A stretch of 52,931 nt of DNA from the NCBI GenBank assembly GCA_020249435.1, contig JADCFQ010000033.1, forward strand, positions 1 through 52,931, in the 5' to 3' direction. Position 1 is the first letter of the stretch; the number at the start of each line of letters is the position of its first letter. The position numbers and the translations under genes were made by a program. The DNA is from Roseomonas sp. (GTDB lineage: Bacteria > Pseudomonadota > Alphaproteobacteria > Acetobacterales > Acetobacteraceae). The notes under the pieces were generated by a model. That model searched no databases. It saw only the letters and a list, made by a program, of their open reading frames with translations, and was not told the DNA's origin. This document shows positions 7,153-15,700 of the stretch, one piece after another.

Positions 7153-8871
7153 TCATCCCTTCGCGCGCAGCAGCTTGCCCGGCATTGCGCCCGTATCATG
7201 CCCAGCTTCGCGAATGGGCTGCCCTGCCACCAGAGTCATGTCATAGCCTTCCACGCGCTGCACCAAACGCCGCCCACCGGCGGGCAGATCATAGATCATC
7301 TCAGGATGATACAAGCGCAGTCCATCGAAGTTGATGATATTCACATCCGCCATGGCACCAGGCGCCAAGCGCCCGCGATCCGTCAGGCCAAAGAAATCTG
7401 CCGTTTCGCTAGTTTGCCGCTTCACCACGAATTCCAAAGGCAGCCCATCACCGCGCTTACGATCGCGCGCCCAATGGGTCAGCATGAAGCTGGGGGTGGA
7501 GGCATCGCAAATCACGCCGCAATGCGCACCACCATCGGAAAGGCCAAGCACCGTCGCCTTGTCCATATTCATCTCCCGCACTACGGAAAGATCACCGGTC
7601 ACATAATTGGTGACGGGGAAATAGAGCATGCGCCCACCATCCGCGCCCACCAGGAAATCATAGCAATAGGAAGCCGGATCCTGCCCCGCCTTGGCGGCAA
7701 GTGCTGCGATGCTGCGTTCACGCGGCGGTTCGTAATCCGGCGGATCGCCCAATTCGAACATATTGTCCCAGCGCGTCGCGATCTGGCGTGACAGCGGCGG
7801 CAGCACATCCAAAAGCCGCTTCGATGCTTCTTCTGAAAGGATTTTCCGCCGCGTTTCAGGGTCACGCAGCCGCGCCAATTGCTCGGCCGGCGGCAGCCCC
7901 GCCAGCGCCGCGAAACTCTCACGCAATGCAAAGGGATTGAGCGAAGTTGTCAGCCCCAAAATCAACCCCACCGTGCGCCCTGCGACTTGCGCTGCGAGAC
8001 TTAGCCCTTCGGCACGCGCCTCATGCACGCCTTGCATCAGGCGCTTCCAACGCTGCGGGTCATAGGCACGATCAGTCAGCAGGAACCAAACCGGGCGCTT
8101 GGTGGATTTCGCCACTTCACGCAGCCAGCGGAATTCCGCCGCCTCATCTTCAAAATCGCTCAACATGCCGAAAGTACCGCGCCCGGCCTTGCCCATAGCG
8201 CGACCGATGGCGAGCAATTCCTCTTCTTCCGCATAGCGGCCCGGCACCAGATCGCCAGCCAGCGTCTTGTGTTGATCCGTGCGCGATGTAGTGAAGCCGA
8301 AAGCGCCGGCTTCCAGCGCTTCCTGCGTCAGCCGTGCCATGGCTTCGATATCATCGCCGGTTGCGTTTTCGCGCTTCAGCCCGCGTTCGCCCATGACATA
8401 AACACGCAAGGGATGATGCGCGAGCTGCGCGCCGATATTCAGCATGCGCGGCATGGCTTCCAAAGCATCAAGATATTCGGGGAAGCTTTCCCAATTCCAC
8501 TTCAACCCCTCACTGAGCGTGATGCCGGGAATATCTTCCACGCCTTCCATCAGATCAATCAGCGCCTGTTGGTGGCTTTTCTGCACCGGCGCAAAACCAA
8601 CGCCGCAATTGCCGAATAGCAGCGTCGTCACACCATGCCAGGATGAGGGTGCCAGATTGGGGTCCCAGGTGGCCTGTCCATCATAATGCGTATGCACATC
8701 CACCCAGCCGGGTGTCACCAGCCGGCCTTCCGCCGCCACATCGCGCCGCGCCGGACCAGCCTTGCCGCCCACTTGCGTGATGCGATCACCATCAATGGCA
8801 ACATCGCCGGTATAACGCGGCGTGCCGAGCCCATCCACAATGGTGCCGCCGCGAATCACGATATCATGCAT
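7153..8871 (-). CDS. N-acyl-D-amino-acid deacylase / D-aminoacylase family amidohydrolase
   Basis: 572 residues from the ATG at 8871, with GGAGAAG seven bases upstream. The longer open frame to 8961 adds unrelated residues. HTH (60-62) of the metal site, FGNCGVGFAP with the metal-bridging Cys89 typical of D-aminoacylases, and SDGGAHCGVICD with the catalytic Asp near the C-terminus are all present. The family hydrolyses N-acyl-D-amino acids and related N-acyl or hydantoin-like compounds, usually in the cytoplasm. No transporter or racemase is directly linked. It is divergent from the CMD-family gene across 183 bases. Confidence 0.88.
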   Translation of the reverse strand: MHDIVIRGGTIVDGLGTPRYTGDVAIDGDRITQVGGKAGPARRDVAAEGRLVTPGWVDVHTHYDGQATWDPNLAPSSWHGVTTLLFGNCGVGFAPVQKSHQQALIDLMEGVEDIPGITLSEGLKWNWESFPEYLDALEAMPRMLNIGAQLAHHPLRVYVMGERGLKRENATGDDIEAMARLTQEALEAGAFGFTTSRTDQHKTLAGDLVPGRYAEEEELLAIGRAMGKAGRGTFGMLSDFEDEAAEFRWLREVAKSTKRPVWFLLTDRAYDPQRWKRLMQGVHEARAEGLSLAAQVAGRTVGLILGLTTSLNPFALRESFAALAGLPPAEQLARLRDPETRRKILSEEASKRLLDVLPPLSRQIATRWDNMFELGDPPDYEPPRERSIAALAAKAGQDPASYCYDFLVGADGGRMLYFPVTNYVTGDLSVVREMNMDKATVLGLSDGGAHCGVICDASTPSFMLTHWARDRKRGDGLPLEFVVKRQTSETADFFGLTDRGRLAPGAMADVNIINFDGLRLYHPEMIYDLPAGGRRLVQRVEGYDMTLVAGQPIREAGHDTGAMPGKLLRAKG

Positions 8872-9054
8872 GGTGCTTCTCCATCCGGCTTGCTGCCGCG
8901 CCATATTACGGGGCGGGCGTCTATAAGCGTTCAAGCTAAACAAAGCGACAAGTCCCGGCAAGCGCGCCTTGCCCGCGGCCCTTGTGCTGTCTAGCCTTGC
9001 CGCATCAGCCGGGGGCGCACCGCTTTCGGCCCATGCAAAACCGAGGAAACATCC

Positions 9055-9630
9055 ATGGCAACGCCCAAGAAACCGCGCTTCCCCGAACTAACCCCTGGGA
9101 CCATGAGCGCGGAGCAACGCGCTGCGGCTGAAGGCATCATCAAAGGCCCGCGCGGTGGCTTGCGCGGGCCCTTCAATGCCTGGCTCCGCAGCCCTGTTTT
9201 CGCCGACAGGATGCAAAGGGTTGGCGAGTATCTGCGCTTCAATAGCTCGATCCCCGCTGATTTGAATGAATTCGCCATCCTGATCACGGCACGCGTCTGG
9301 ACCAGCCAATATGAATGGTATGCGCATCACGCCATGGCGATGAAGGCTGGCTTGCCGCCTGCGATTGCGGCTGATCTTGCCGAAGGTCGCCGCCCCGCCG
9401 GCATGACGGAAGATCAGCGCATTGTCTATGAATTCTGCACGGAATTGCACCGAGACCACGGCGTATCAGACGCGACTTTCGCCACCACCGCGGCGCGTTT
9501 TGGTGAACAAGGTGTGGTGGATTTGATTGCGGTGAGTGGCTATTACGTCGCGGTTTCCATGACGCTGAATGTCGCCGAAGTAAAGATCCCGCCGGAGGCG
9601 ACACCGCTGCCAATTTTGCCGAAGGCGTGA
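9055..9630 (+). CDS. Carboxymuconolactone decarboxylase (CMD/AhpD-like) family protein
   Basis: 191 residues with a GAGGAAA ribosome site seven bases before the ATG. The helical CMD core is recognisable around EFAILITARVWTSQYEWYAHH (split over residues about 73-93), in which the AhpD Cys-x-x-Cys pair is absent. This is the subgroup often annotated carboxymuconolactone decarboxylase and commonly found beside aromatic or amide catabolic genes. A thiol-peroxidase-partner role is unlikely without the cysteines. The exact substrate is unknown. A GC-rich hairpin follows the stop codon. Confidence 0.78.
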   Translation: MATPKKPRFPELTPGTMSAEQRAAAEGIIKGPRGGLRGPFNAWLRSPVFADRMQRVGEYLRFNSSIPADLNEFAILITARVWTSQYEWYAHHAMAMKAGLPPAIAADLAEGRRPAGMTEDQRIVYEFCTELHRDHGVSDATFATTAARFGEQGVVDLIAVSGYYVAVSMTLNVAEVKIPPEATPLPILPKA

Positions 9631-9638
9631 GCATTGCA

Positions 9639-9661
9639 TGGGGCGGCAGCACGCCGCCCCA
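9639..9661. terminator. GC-rich hairpin between convergent genes
   Basis: Arms 9639-9647 and 9653-9661 (TGGGGCGGC with its complement) pair perfectly over nine bases around a five-base loop. The site lies between the stops of the CMD gene (plus) and the first binding-protein gene (minus). There is no T-tract, so it may terminate weakly or mainly protect 3' ends. A similar hairpin with one mismatch follows the duplicated binding-protein gene at 10994-11014. Confidence 0.55.
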
Positions 9662-9672
9662 GCCTACACCCA

Positions 9673-10905
9673 TCAGCTACGGATCATGGGACAACCCCCC
9701 TCCGCGAGGGGACGAAACGCCTCCTCCGCCGGGGTGGTCTGCAGAAGCTTATAGTAATCAAAGGGCCCTTTGCTTTCTTCCGGCCGCTTCACCTCAAAAA
9801 GATAGGCCGGGTGAAGCTTGCGACCATCGGCGCGAATGCTGCCGGGACCAAAGGCATCATCATCCGTCGGCATGGCCTTCATACGCGCCACAACATCGGC
9901 ACCGCTTGTCTTTGCGGCTTGTATGCCAACACTCGCAACGGCCTTCAGATAATGCAGCGTTCCGGAATAATCGCCCGCATGGCTCATGCCCATGGCGGCG
10001 GGACCCGAAATGGCATGAACACGGCGCACCAAAGACCGCGTCCGATCATTCAAATCCCAATAGAAGCTTTCGGTGCAAATGGTACCACCAGCCGCTTCCA
10101 GACCAAGCGCATGCACATCCGGAAGTACCATCAGCATGGATGCCAATTTGATGCCACGCTTCATGATACCGAATTCGGCAGCCTGCTTCACGCAATTGAT
10201 GGTATCAGTGCCGGCATTCGCGAGCCCGATCACCTTGGCACGTGAAGCTTGTGCCTGCAGCAGATAGGACGAAAAATCGGTCGTGCCCGGGAAAGGCGTG
10301 CGGACCTGCCCCACCACACGCCCACCAGCGCTACGCACGAAATTCGCCGTATCGCGTTCAAGCGCGTGACCAAAGGCATAATCAGCCGTGATGAAGAACC
10401 AGGTGTCGCCGCCGGCGCGCACCGTCGCACCGCCGGTGGATTTGCTCACCATATACGTATCATAGGACCAATGCAGACTATTGGGTGTGCAGGCCCGGCC
10501 TGTCATATCCGATGATGCGGTGGAAGTTGCGATGGTGACCTTGTTCTTTTCACGCGTGAGTTCCGCAACGGCAAGCGCCACGGAAGATGCCGCAAGATTC
10601 AGGATCATGTCCACACCGTCACGGTCATACCATTGGCGCGCGATATTCAGCGCAACATCGGGACGGTTTTGATGGTCGGCGGAAATCATTTCCACCTGAA
10701 AGCCGCGTGCGCCGAATTCCTGGATGGCAAGGCGCGTCGCCGCCAGTGATACAGGGCCATTGATGTCACGATACGGCCCGGACATATCTGATAGCAGGCC
10801 GATCTTGATGGTATTGGCCGCCTGAGCGCGGGCGCTGCGCCATGGCAAACCGCCCAGTGCTGCCGCGCCAGTGGCGGCAAGAATAGGCCGTCTTTCAAGT
10901 TTCAT
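9673..10905 (-). CDS. Periplasmic amino-acid/amide-type ABC substrate-binding protein, tandem copy 1
   Basis: 410 residues with a Tat-like export signal (ERRPILAATGAAALGG... ending ARAQA near residue 28). The mature part begins NTIKIGLLSDMSG, the usual opening of the branched-chain amino acid/amide receptor family (LivJ/AmiC fold, type I periplasmic binding protein). AGGAGGG lies six bases before the ATG. It is highly similar along its whole length (about four residues in five by eye) to the gene upstream at 11027-12262, so the two arose by tandem duplication. No LivHMGF-type permease or ATPase is in the window. The receptor must work with components elsewhere, or act as a sensor. Confidence 0.88.
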   Translation of the reverse strand: MKLERRPILAATGAAALGGLPWRSARAQAANTIKIGLLSDMSGPYRDINGPVSLAATRLAIQEFGARGFQVEMISADHQNRPDVALNIARQWYDRDGVDMILNLAASSVALAVAELTREKNKVTIATSTASSDMTGRACTPNSLHWSYDTYMVSKSTGGATVRAGGDTWFFITADYAFGHALERDTANFVRSAGGRVVGQVRTPFPGTTDFSSYLLQAQASRAKVIGLANAGTDTINCVKQAAEFGIMKRGIKLASMLMVLPDVHALGLEAAGGTICTESFYWDLNDRTRSLVRRVHAISGPAAMGMSHAGDYSGTLHYLKAVASVGIQAAKTSGADVVARMKAMPTDDDAFGPGSIRADGRKLHPAYLFEVKRPEESKGPFDYYKLLQTTPAEEAFRPLAEGGCPMIRS

Positions 10906-10993
10906 GATGTTCCCTCCTGTGCTGTTTTTCCGGCTTGGGAAAAGCCTAACAGGGTCAGGTCAGAAGGGAAATCGTGCCGTGTCACGGGTGCAT

Positions 10994-11014
10994 GGGGCGG
11001 CATGGCGCCACCCC
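10994..11014. terminator. Imperfect hairpin between the duplicated binding-protein genes
   Basis: Arms 10994-11001 and 11007-11014 (GGGGCGGC against GCCACCCC) pair with a single C-A mismatch around a five-base loop. The site lies just downstream of the stop of copy 2 (minus strand) and upstream of copy 1. It corresponds to the perfect hairpin after copy 1, indicating that the duplicated unit included the 3' flank. A role as terminator or attenuator between the copies is inferred. Confidence 0.45.
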
Positions 11015-11026
11015 GTGCTTGTTGGA

Positions 11027-12262
11027 TCAGCTCCGGACGAAAGCGCAGCCGCCATCAGCAATCGGGCGGAAGGCATCATCGGCCGCCGTTGTCTGCAACA
11101 GCTTGTAATAGTCAAACGGGCCGCGGCTTTCTTCAGGCTTCTTCACTTCAAACAGATAGGCCGGATGCATTTTGCGGCCATCGGCGCGGATCGTGCCCTG
11201 GCCAAAGGCATCATCATCCGTCGGCATGGCCTTCATGCGCGCCACCGTCGCGGCACCACTTGCCTTCGCGGCTTGCACGCCCAGATCCGCCACCGCCTTC
11301 AGGTAATGCAGCGTGCCGGAATAATCGCCGGCATGGCTCATGCCAATCGCGACCTGACCAGCCACCGCTTGCGCACGGCGCCAGAAGGCGCGGGTGCGGT
11401 CATTCAGATCCCAATAGAAGGTTTCGGTGCAGACCAGCCCCTGCGCCGTTTGCAGCCCAAGCGCATGCACATCCGGCAGGAACATGAGCATCGAGGCCAG
11501 CTTGGTGCCGCGCCGCGTGATGCCGAATTCCGCTGCCTGCTTGATGCAGTTGATGGTATCTGTCCCCGCATTAGCAAAGCCGATCACCTTGGCGCGCGAA
11601 GCCTGTGCCTGCAGCAGGAAGGATGAGAAATCCGTCGTGCCCGGGAAAGGCGTGCGGACGGAGCCAATCACACGGCCATTTGCGGCCTGCACAAAGGCCG
11701 TCGTGTCGCGTTCCAGCGAATGCCCGAAGGCATAATCCGCTGTGATGAAGAACCAGGTATCACCGCCCGCGCGCACGGTTGCACCGCCTGTGGATTTGCC
11801 GAGCATGAAAGTATCATAGGACCAATGCACCGTATTCGGTGTGCAGGCGCGCCCTGTCATATCCGATGTGGCAGTAGAGGTCGGGATGGTGACCTTGTTC
11901 TTCTCACGCGTCAGTTCCGCCACAGCGAGCGCGACAGATGAAGCGGCGAGGCTGAGTATCATATCAACGCCATCACGATCATACCATTGCCGCGCAATGT
12001 TGATCGCGACATCGGGGCGGTTCTGGTGATCCGCCACCACGGTTTCCACATTGAAGCCGCGCTGGCCAAATTCCTGCACTGCAAGCCGCGCACAAGCGAC
12101 CGTTGTCGGGCCGTTGATGTCACGGAAGGTACCGGACATATCGGTCAGAATGCCAATGCGAATTGTATTCGCGGCTTGGGCTTTTGCGCTGCGCCAGGGC
12201 AGGCCACCAAGGGCGGCTGCACCGCCAGCGGCGGTCAGGACGGAACGTCTTTCAATGGTCAT
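11027..12262 (-). CDS. Periplasmic amino-acid/amide-type ABC substrate-binding protein, tandem copy 2
   Basis: 411 residues, with a twin-arginine style leader (IERRSVLTAAGGAAALGG) ending AKAQA and a mature start NTIRIGILTDMSG. It is collinear with copy 1 to the last residues and shares the DYSGTLHYLKAV and MPTDDDAFG segments. Differences are concentrated in short patches (for example the TTVACARLAVQ region and near residue 280), as expected if ligand preference has diverged. GGGAG precedes the ATG. It lies 83 bases downstream of the LLM oxidoreductase gene on the same strand, so it may be cotranscribed with the catabolic genes. No cognate permease is present. Confidence 0.88.
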   Translation of the reverse strand: MTIERRSVLTAAGGAAALGGLPWRSAKAQAANTIRIGILTDMSGTFRDINGPTTVACARLAVQEFGQRGFNVETVVADHQNRPDVAINIARQWYDRDGVDMILSLAASSVALAVAELTREKNKVTIPTSTATSDMTGRACTPNTVHWSYDTFMLGKSTGGATVRAGGDTWFFITADYAFGHSLERDTTAFVQAANGRVIGSVRTPFPGTTDFSSFLLQAQASRAKVIGFANAGTDTINCIKQAAEFGITRRGTKLASMLMFLPDVHALGLQTAQGLVCTETFYWDLNDRTRAFWRRAQAVAGQVAIGMSHAGDYSGTLHYLKAVADLGVQAAKASGAATVARMKAMPTDDDAFGQGTIRADGRKMHPAYLFEVKKPEESRGPFDYYKLLQTTAADDAFRPIADGGCAFVRS

Positions 12263-12345
12263 GGTATCTCCCTTTATCTCCCGGTTGTCTGGATAAGGCT
12301 CCCAGAAGCGGCGCTCTTAGCCCAGACGGGGTGGGAAATCCATGC

Positions 12346-13416
12346 CTATTCCGCAGCCGCCCGGCTGGCGGGCGGGCGGAAGGCCGGGATGACATGCTGG
12401 GCGAAAAGCGTAAGGCTGCGCAGGATTTTCTCATGCCCATAATAAGGCGGGTAATGCAGCAGCAGGCTGGTCATGCCGGTCCGCGCCTGTAGCGCGCGGA
12501 GCTTCGCAATCACCGTGGTTGGGCTACCATGCAGCAGGGTGGTTTCAGCCAGCACCCCGTAATCCAACGCCTGCCCCTTTTCGGAAACCGAGCCAAGATA
12601 GCCGCTGGTGCCGGCACTATTGAAATTGCGGATATGGTGCAGGATGTGTTCTTCCGTATCGGCGCGCGCCTGTTCATCGGTTTCTGCGACATAGACCATG
12701 CGCGCGATATCAATATGCCCGGCAGCGGGGTTGTTGCGCTGGGGTGATGGCGCGGTTGCCAATGCCTCGCGATAAATCTTCGATTGCGACGCTAAGGTAT
12801 CCAAGCCCGGCAGCGTGCTCAGCATCAGCCCGAAACCATTGCGCCCGGCATAACCAATGGACCGATCCGTGCCGCCCGCCATATAAAGCGGCGGATGAGG
12901 AAGCTGGATCGGCACGGGCAGCATTTCATATTGCCCTTCGACCTTGCCCTTGTAGAATTTGCCTTCATGCGTCCAGCGCCGACGATGAAAGCCATCGAAA
13001 ATCAGCTGCACGCTTTCTTCGACAATATCGCGCCGCGCCTCAAAATCCTTGCCCAAACCTTCAAACTCATAAGGCCGATACCCACTGCCCAAGCCCAGCA
13101 TCACGCGGCCATTGGAAAGCACATCAACGAAAGCGGTGTTTTCCACCACGCGAATTGGGTCATACAGCGGCAGCGTGATCACGCCTGCCGCGAGCTTGAT
13201 GCGGCTGGTGCGCGCCGCAAGGTAGGCCATATAGACAAAGCAATCGGGCATGATGCCGTAAGTCGTGCTGAAGTGATGTTCCGCGATCCAGGCAGTATCG
13301 TAGCCGAGCGCTTCGGCGCGCAGGATTTCCTCAGTTGTGCGCGCGGTCACGCCCTGATGCGGATAGGGTTCTTCCACCGGGTTGGGGTGGCTTGTCATCA
13401 GAATGCCGAATTCCAT
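12346..13416 (-). CDS. LLM-class flavin-dependent oxidoreductase (bacterial luciferase family)
   Basis: 356 residues with AGGAGG eight bases before the ATG. The N-terminus (MEFGILMTSHPNP), the AEHHF motif near residue 45, GVITLPLYDPIRV and the GRVMLGLGSGYRP segment are standard for the luciferase-like monooxygenase TIM barrel, which uses reduced FMN or F420. The family includes alkane, sulfonate and nitrilotriacetate monooxygenases. The substrate is not evident. It sits between a hydroxyacid-dehydrogenase-like gene (35 bases upstream) and a binding-protein gene, all on the minus strand, so a shared catabolic role is plausible. Confidence 0.87.
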   Translation of the reverse strand: MEFGILMTSHPNPVEEPYPHQGVTARTTEEILRAEALGYDTAWIAEHHFSTTYGIMPDCFVYMAYLAARTSRIKLAAGVITLPLYDPIRVVENTAFVDVLSNGRVMLGLGSGYRPYEFEGLGKDFEARRDIVEESVQLIFDGFHRRRWTHEGKFYKGKVEGQYEMLPVPIQLPHPPLYMAGGTDRSIGYAGRNGFGLMLSTLPGLDTLASQSKIYREALATAPSPQRNNPAAGHIDIARMVYVAETDEQARADTEEHILHHIRNFNSAGTSGYLGSVSEKGQALDYGVLAETTLLHGSPTTVIAKLRALQARTGMTSLLLHYPPYYGHEKILRSLTLFAQHVIPAFRPPASRAAAE

Positions 13417-13451
13417 GATTGCTTCCTCCTGCCGATATGTTTGTGGTGGCG

Positions 13452-14366
13452 TCAGCCGCCTGCTTCCTTGGGGGTCGCGCGTACCTCAATGCCTGCCAGT
13501 TTTTCCATATGCTGAATGGTAGAAACGAAATCCTCAGGGCCCGAACCCATCGCCAAAGCCATCGAAAGATATTGTCGTGCAGCCGGGCCCATGAACATCG
13601 GCACGCCGAAACGTTCCGCCTCTTCCAGGCATAGCTTCACATCCTTGTGCATCAGCCCTGCCGCAAAGCGCACTGGGAAGCCTTGTGCGCGTTCGGTGAT
13701 GGCTTGCGGCACGCGCTTTTCCGACATGAAGGAACGCCCGCTGGAGGCATTCAGTACGTCAAACATGAGCTTGGTATCCAAACCCGCCTTGGCGCCCAAT
13801 ACCATGCCTTCCAAACAAGCCAGTGTATTGCTGGCAAGAATGACATTATTCACCAGCTTCATCGTCTGCCCAAGGCCAGGTTCCGCACCAAGATAGAAGA
13901 TATTCTGGCCGATCTGCTTCAGCACCGGCTCCACAGCCTTTTGGGAGGCAGCATCACCCGATGTCATGATGGCCAGCGTCCCAGCCTCGGCGCCCGAAAC
14001 GCCGCCACTCACCGGGCCATCAATCAAGTGGATGCCTTTGGTAGCCAAAGCCTCCGCCACGCGCCGCGCAACTGTCGGCCCGGTGGTGGAAAGATCCACG
14101 ACGATCTTCGCCTTGCTGCCTTGCATCAGCCCATCCGCACCCAAAGCGACGGCTTCCACCGCTGCGGGTGTCGGCAGGCTCAGCAGCACCGCATCGCATT
14201 GATCGGCGACATCACGCGCACTGGTCGCGGCCTTGGCGCCCATGGCGGTGAGTGACGCCAAGGCCTTCGCATCAAGGTCATGCACCACCAGCGCATGGCC
14301 TGCCTTCACCAGGCGCCGTGCCATGACGCCACCAATATTTCCAAGGCCGATGAAACCTAGCTTCAT
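13452..14366 (-). CDS. NAD(P)-dependent 3-hydroxyisobutyrate dehydrogenase family protein
   Basis: 304 residues from ATG 14366, preceded by GAGGA; the open frame continues to 14396. The N-terminal GLGNIGG Rossmann motif, DGPVSGGVSGAEAGTLA (the substrate-binding loop of beta-hydroxyacid dehydrogenases) and the MKLVNNVI segment with the catalytic Lys are all visible. Members oxidise or reduce 3-hydroxyisobutyrate, tartronate semialdehyde or related beta-hydroxyacids. The family is certain and the substrate is not. The neighbours (Old Yellow Enzyme upstream, LLM oxidoreductase downstream) suggest a step in a multi-enzyme catabolic route. Confidence 0.88.
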   Translation of the reverse strand: MKLGFIGLGNIGGVMARRLVKAGHALVVHDLDAKALASLTAMGAKAATSARDVADQCDAVLLSLPTPAAVEAVALGADGLMQGSKAKIVVDLSTTGPTVARRVAEALATKGIHLIDGPVSGGVSGAEAGTLAIMTSGDAASQKAVEPVLKQIGQNIFYLGAEPGLGQTMKLVNNVILASNTLACLEGMVLGAKAGLDTKLMFDVLNASSGRSFMSEKRVPQAITERAQGFPVRFAAGLMHKDVKLCLEEAERFGVPMFMGPAARQYLSMALAMGSGPEDFVSTIQHMEKLAGIEVRATPKEAGG

Positions 14367-14462
14367 GACATTCCTCATTGCCTTTGCGCCGGGCATGCAT
14401 GGCCCGCGCTGTTATTTATGGGGAAGGCTCCGCCCGGATGCGGTTTCAGTCAAGGGCTTGCC

Positions 14463-15575
14463 TCAGCGCGTGGGGGGCAATTTCGTGAAATCGCCAAACC
14501 TCATACTTGGGTGGCTGCGGGCATATTGCGGTGGGAAGGCTGCCGGTTCGCGCAACGCCTCTGCCGCATGCCAGGCCCAGCGCGGATTATAGCTCATGCC
14601 CCGGCCAATCGCGATCAGATCCGCCGCGCCATCGCGCAAGGCCTGATCCGCCTGCGCCGGTTCATTGATGAGGCCGACAGCAATGGTCGGAATGCCGGCA
14701 TCTTCGCGAATGCGCCGCGCCATGGGCACCTGATAGCCAGGACCAAGGTCAATCTGCTGATCCGGGCTGCTGCCGCCGGAAGACGCGCAGATGAAATCAC
14801 AGCCGAGCTTCTTCAATTCTTGCGCGAAGACGACACTGTCTTGCAGTGTCCAACCGCCTTCGACCCAATCCGTGGCGGAAACCCGCACCCCCAGCGGCTT
14901 ATGCTCAGGCCAGACCGCGCGCATGGCGGTGAAGACTTCCAGCGGGAAGCGCATGCGGCCGGCGATGTCGCCGCCATATTCATCATTCCGATTATTCGAC
15001 AGCGGCGACAGGAAGGAATGCAACAGATAGCCATGCGCTGAATGCAGTTCAATCAAATCAATGCCCAGCGCCTCTGCGCGCTTGGTGGCCTGCACGAAGA
15101 ATACCTCGATTTCTGCAAGCCCTGCATGATCCAGCATGCGTGGCGCCGGGCGGCCAGGAAAGGCGATATCGCCGGGGCTGATCGGGTGCCAGCCGCCTTC
15201 CTCCGGCCCGATATATTTGCCGCCCATCCAGGGCTGCGCCGTGGAGCCCTTGCGCCCTGAATGGGCCAATTGCATCGCGATTTTCGCCTGCCCATGCTGC
15301 CGGCAAAAGGCGATGACGCGCGCAATCGATTCCTGCTGCGCGTCATTCCACAAGCCCAGATCAAAGCGCCCAACCCGCCCGCGCGGTTCCACTGCTGTCG
15401 CCTCAAAAAACATGAGGCCAGCGCCAGAGACCGAAAAATTCCCGTAATGCATCAGGTGCCAATCCGTCGCCTCATTACCGGTGGTGCCGGAATATTGCGC
15501 CATGGGGGAGACGACGATGCGGTTGGGCAGCGTCAGCCCGCGCAAGGTGAAGGGCGAAAAAAGACGGCTTGGCAT
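14463..15575 (-). CDS. Old Yellow Enzyme family NADH:flavin oxidoreductase (YqjM-like class)
   Basis: 370 residues with GAGGA eight bases before the ATG. It is an FMN-dependent TIM-barrel ene-reductase. QLAHSGRKGS, HSAHGYLLHSFLSP and NNRNDEYGG mark the thermophilic-like (YqjM) class. At the position of the FMN-tuning cysteine of YqjM (SPMCxYS) this protein has SPMAQYS, Ala26. The loss should shift flavin potential but need not abolish activity. It is divergent from the BVMO gene with about 125 bases between, a natural site for shared control. Likely substrates are activated alkenes, but this is an inference. Confidence 0.9.
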   Translation of the reverse strand: MPSRLFSPFTLRGLTLPNRIVVSPMAQYSGTTGNEATDWHLMHYGNFSVSGAGLMFFEATAVEPRGRVGRFDLGLWNDAQQESIARVIAFCRQHGQAKIAMQLAHSGRKGSTAQPWMGGKYIGPEEGGWHPISPGDIAFPGRPAPRMLDHAGLAEIEVFFVQATKRAEALGIDLIELHSAHGYLLHSFLSPLSNNRNDEYGGDIAGRMRFPLEVFTAMRAVWPEHKPLGVRVSATDWVEGGWTLQDSVVFAQELKKLGCDFICASSGGSSPDQQIDLGPGYQVPMARRIREDAGIPTIAVGLINEPAQADQALRDGAADLIAIGRGMSYNPRWAWHAAEALREPAAFPPQYARSHPSMRFGDFTKLPPTR

Positions 15576-15700
15576 TGGCGGTTTCCTCTTTTGGGGGAAT
15601 ACTCACCCCCGTCCCATCGGGCGCGCAAGCCCTGGGGTTGGGTTCATGAAGTTCTTGTTATGCGGCGCGGCGCCGAGTCCCGTCGGAAAGGGTGAATGGG

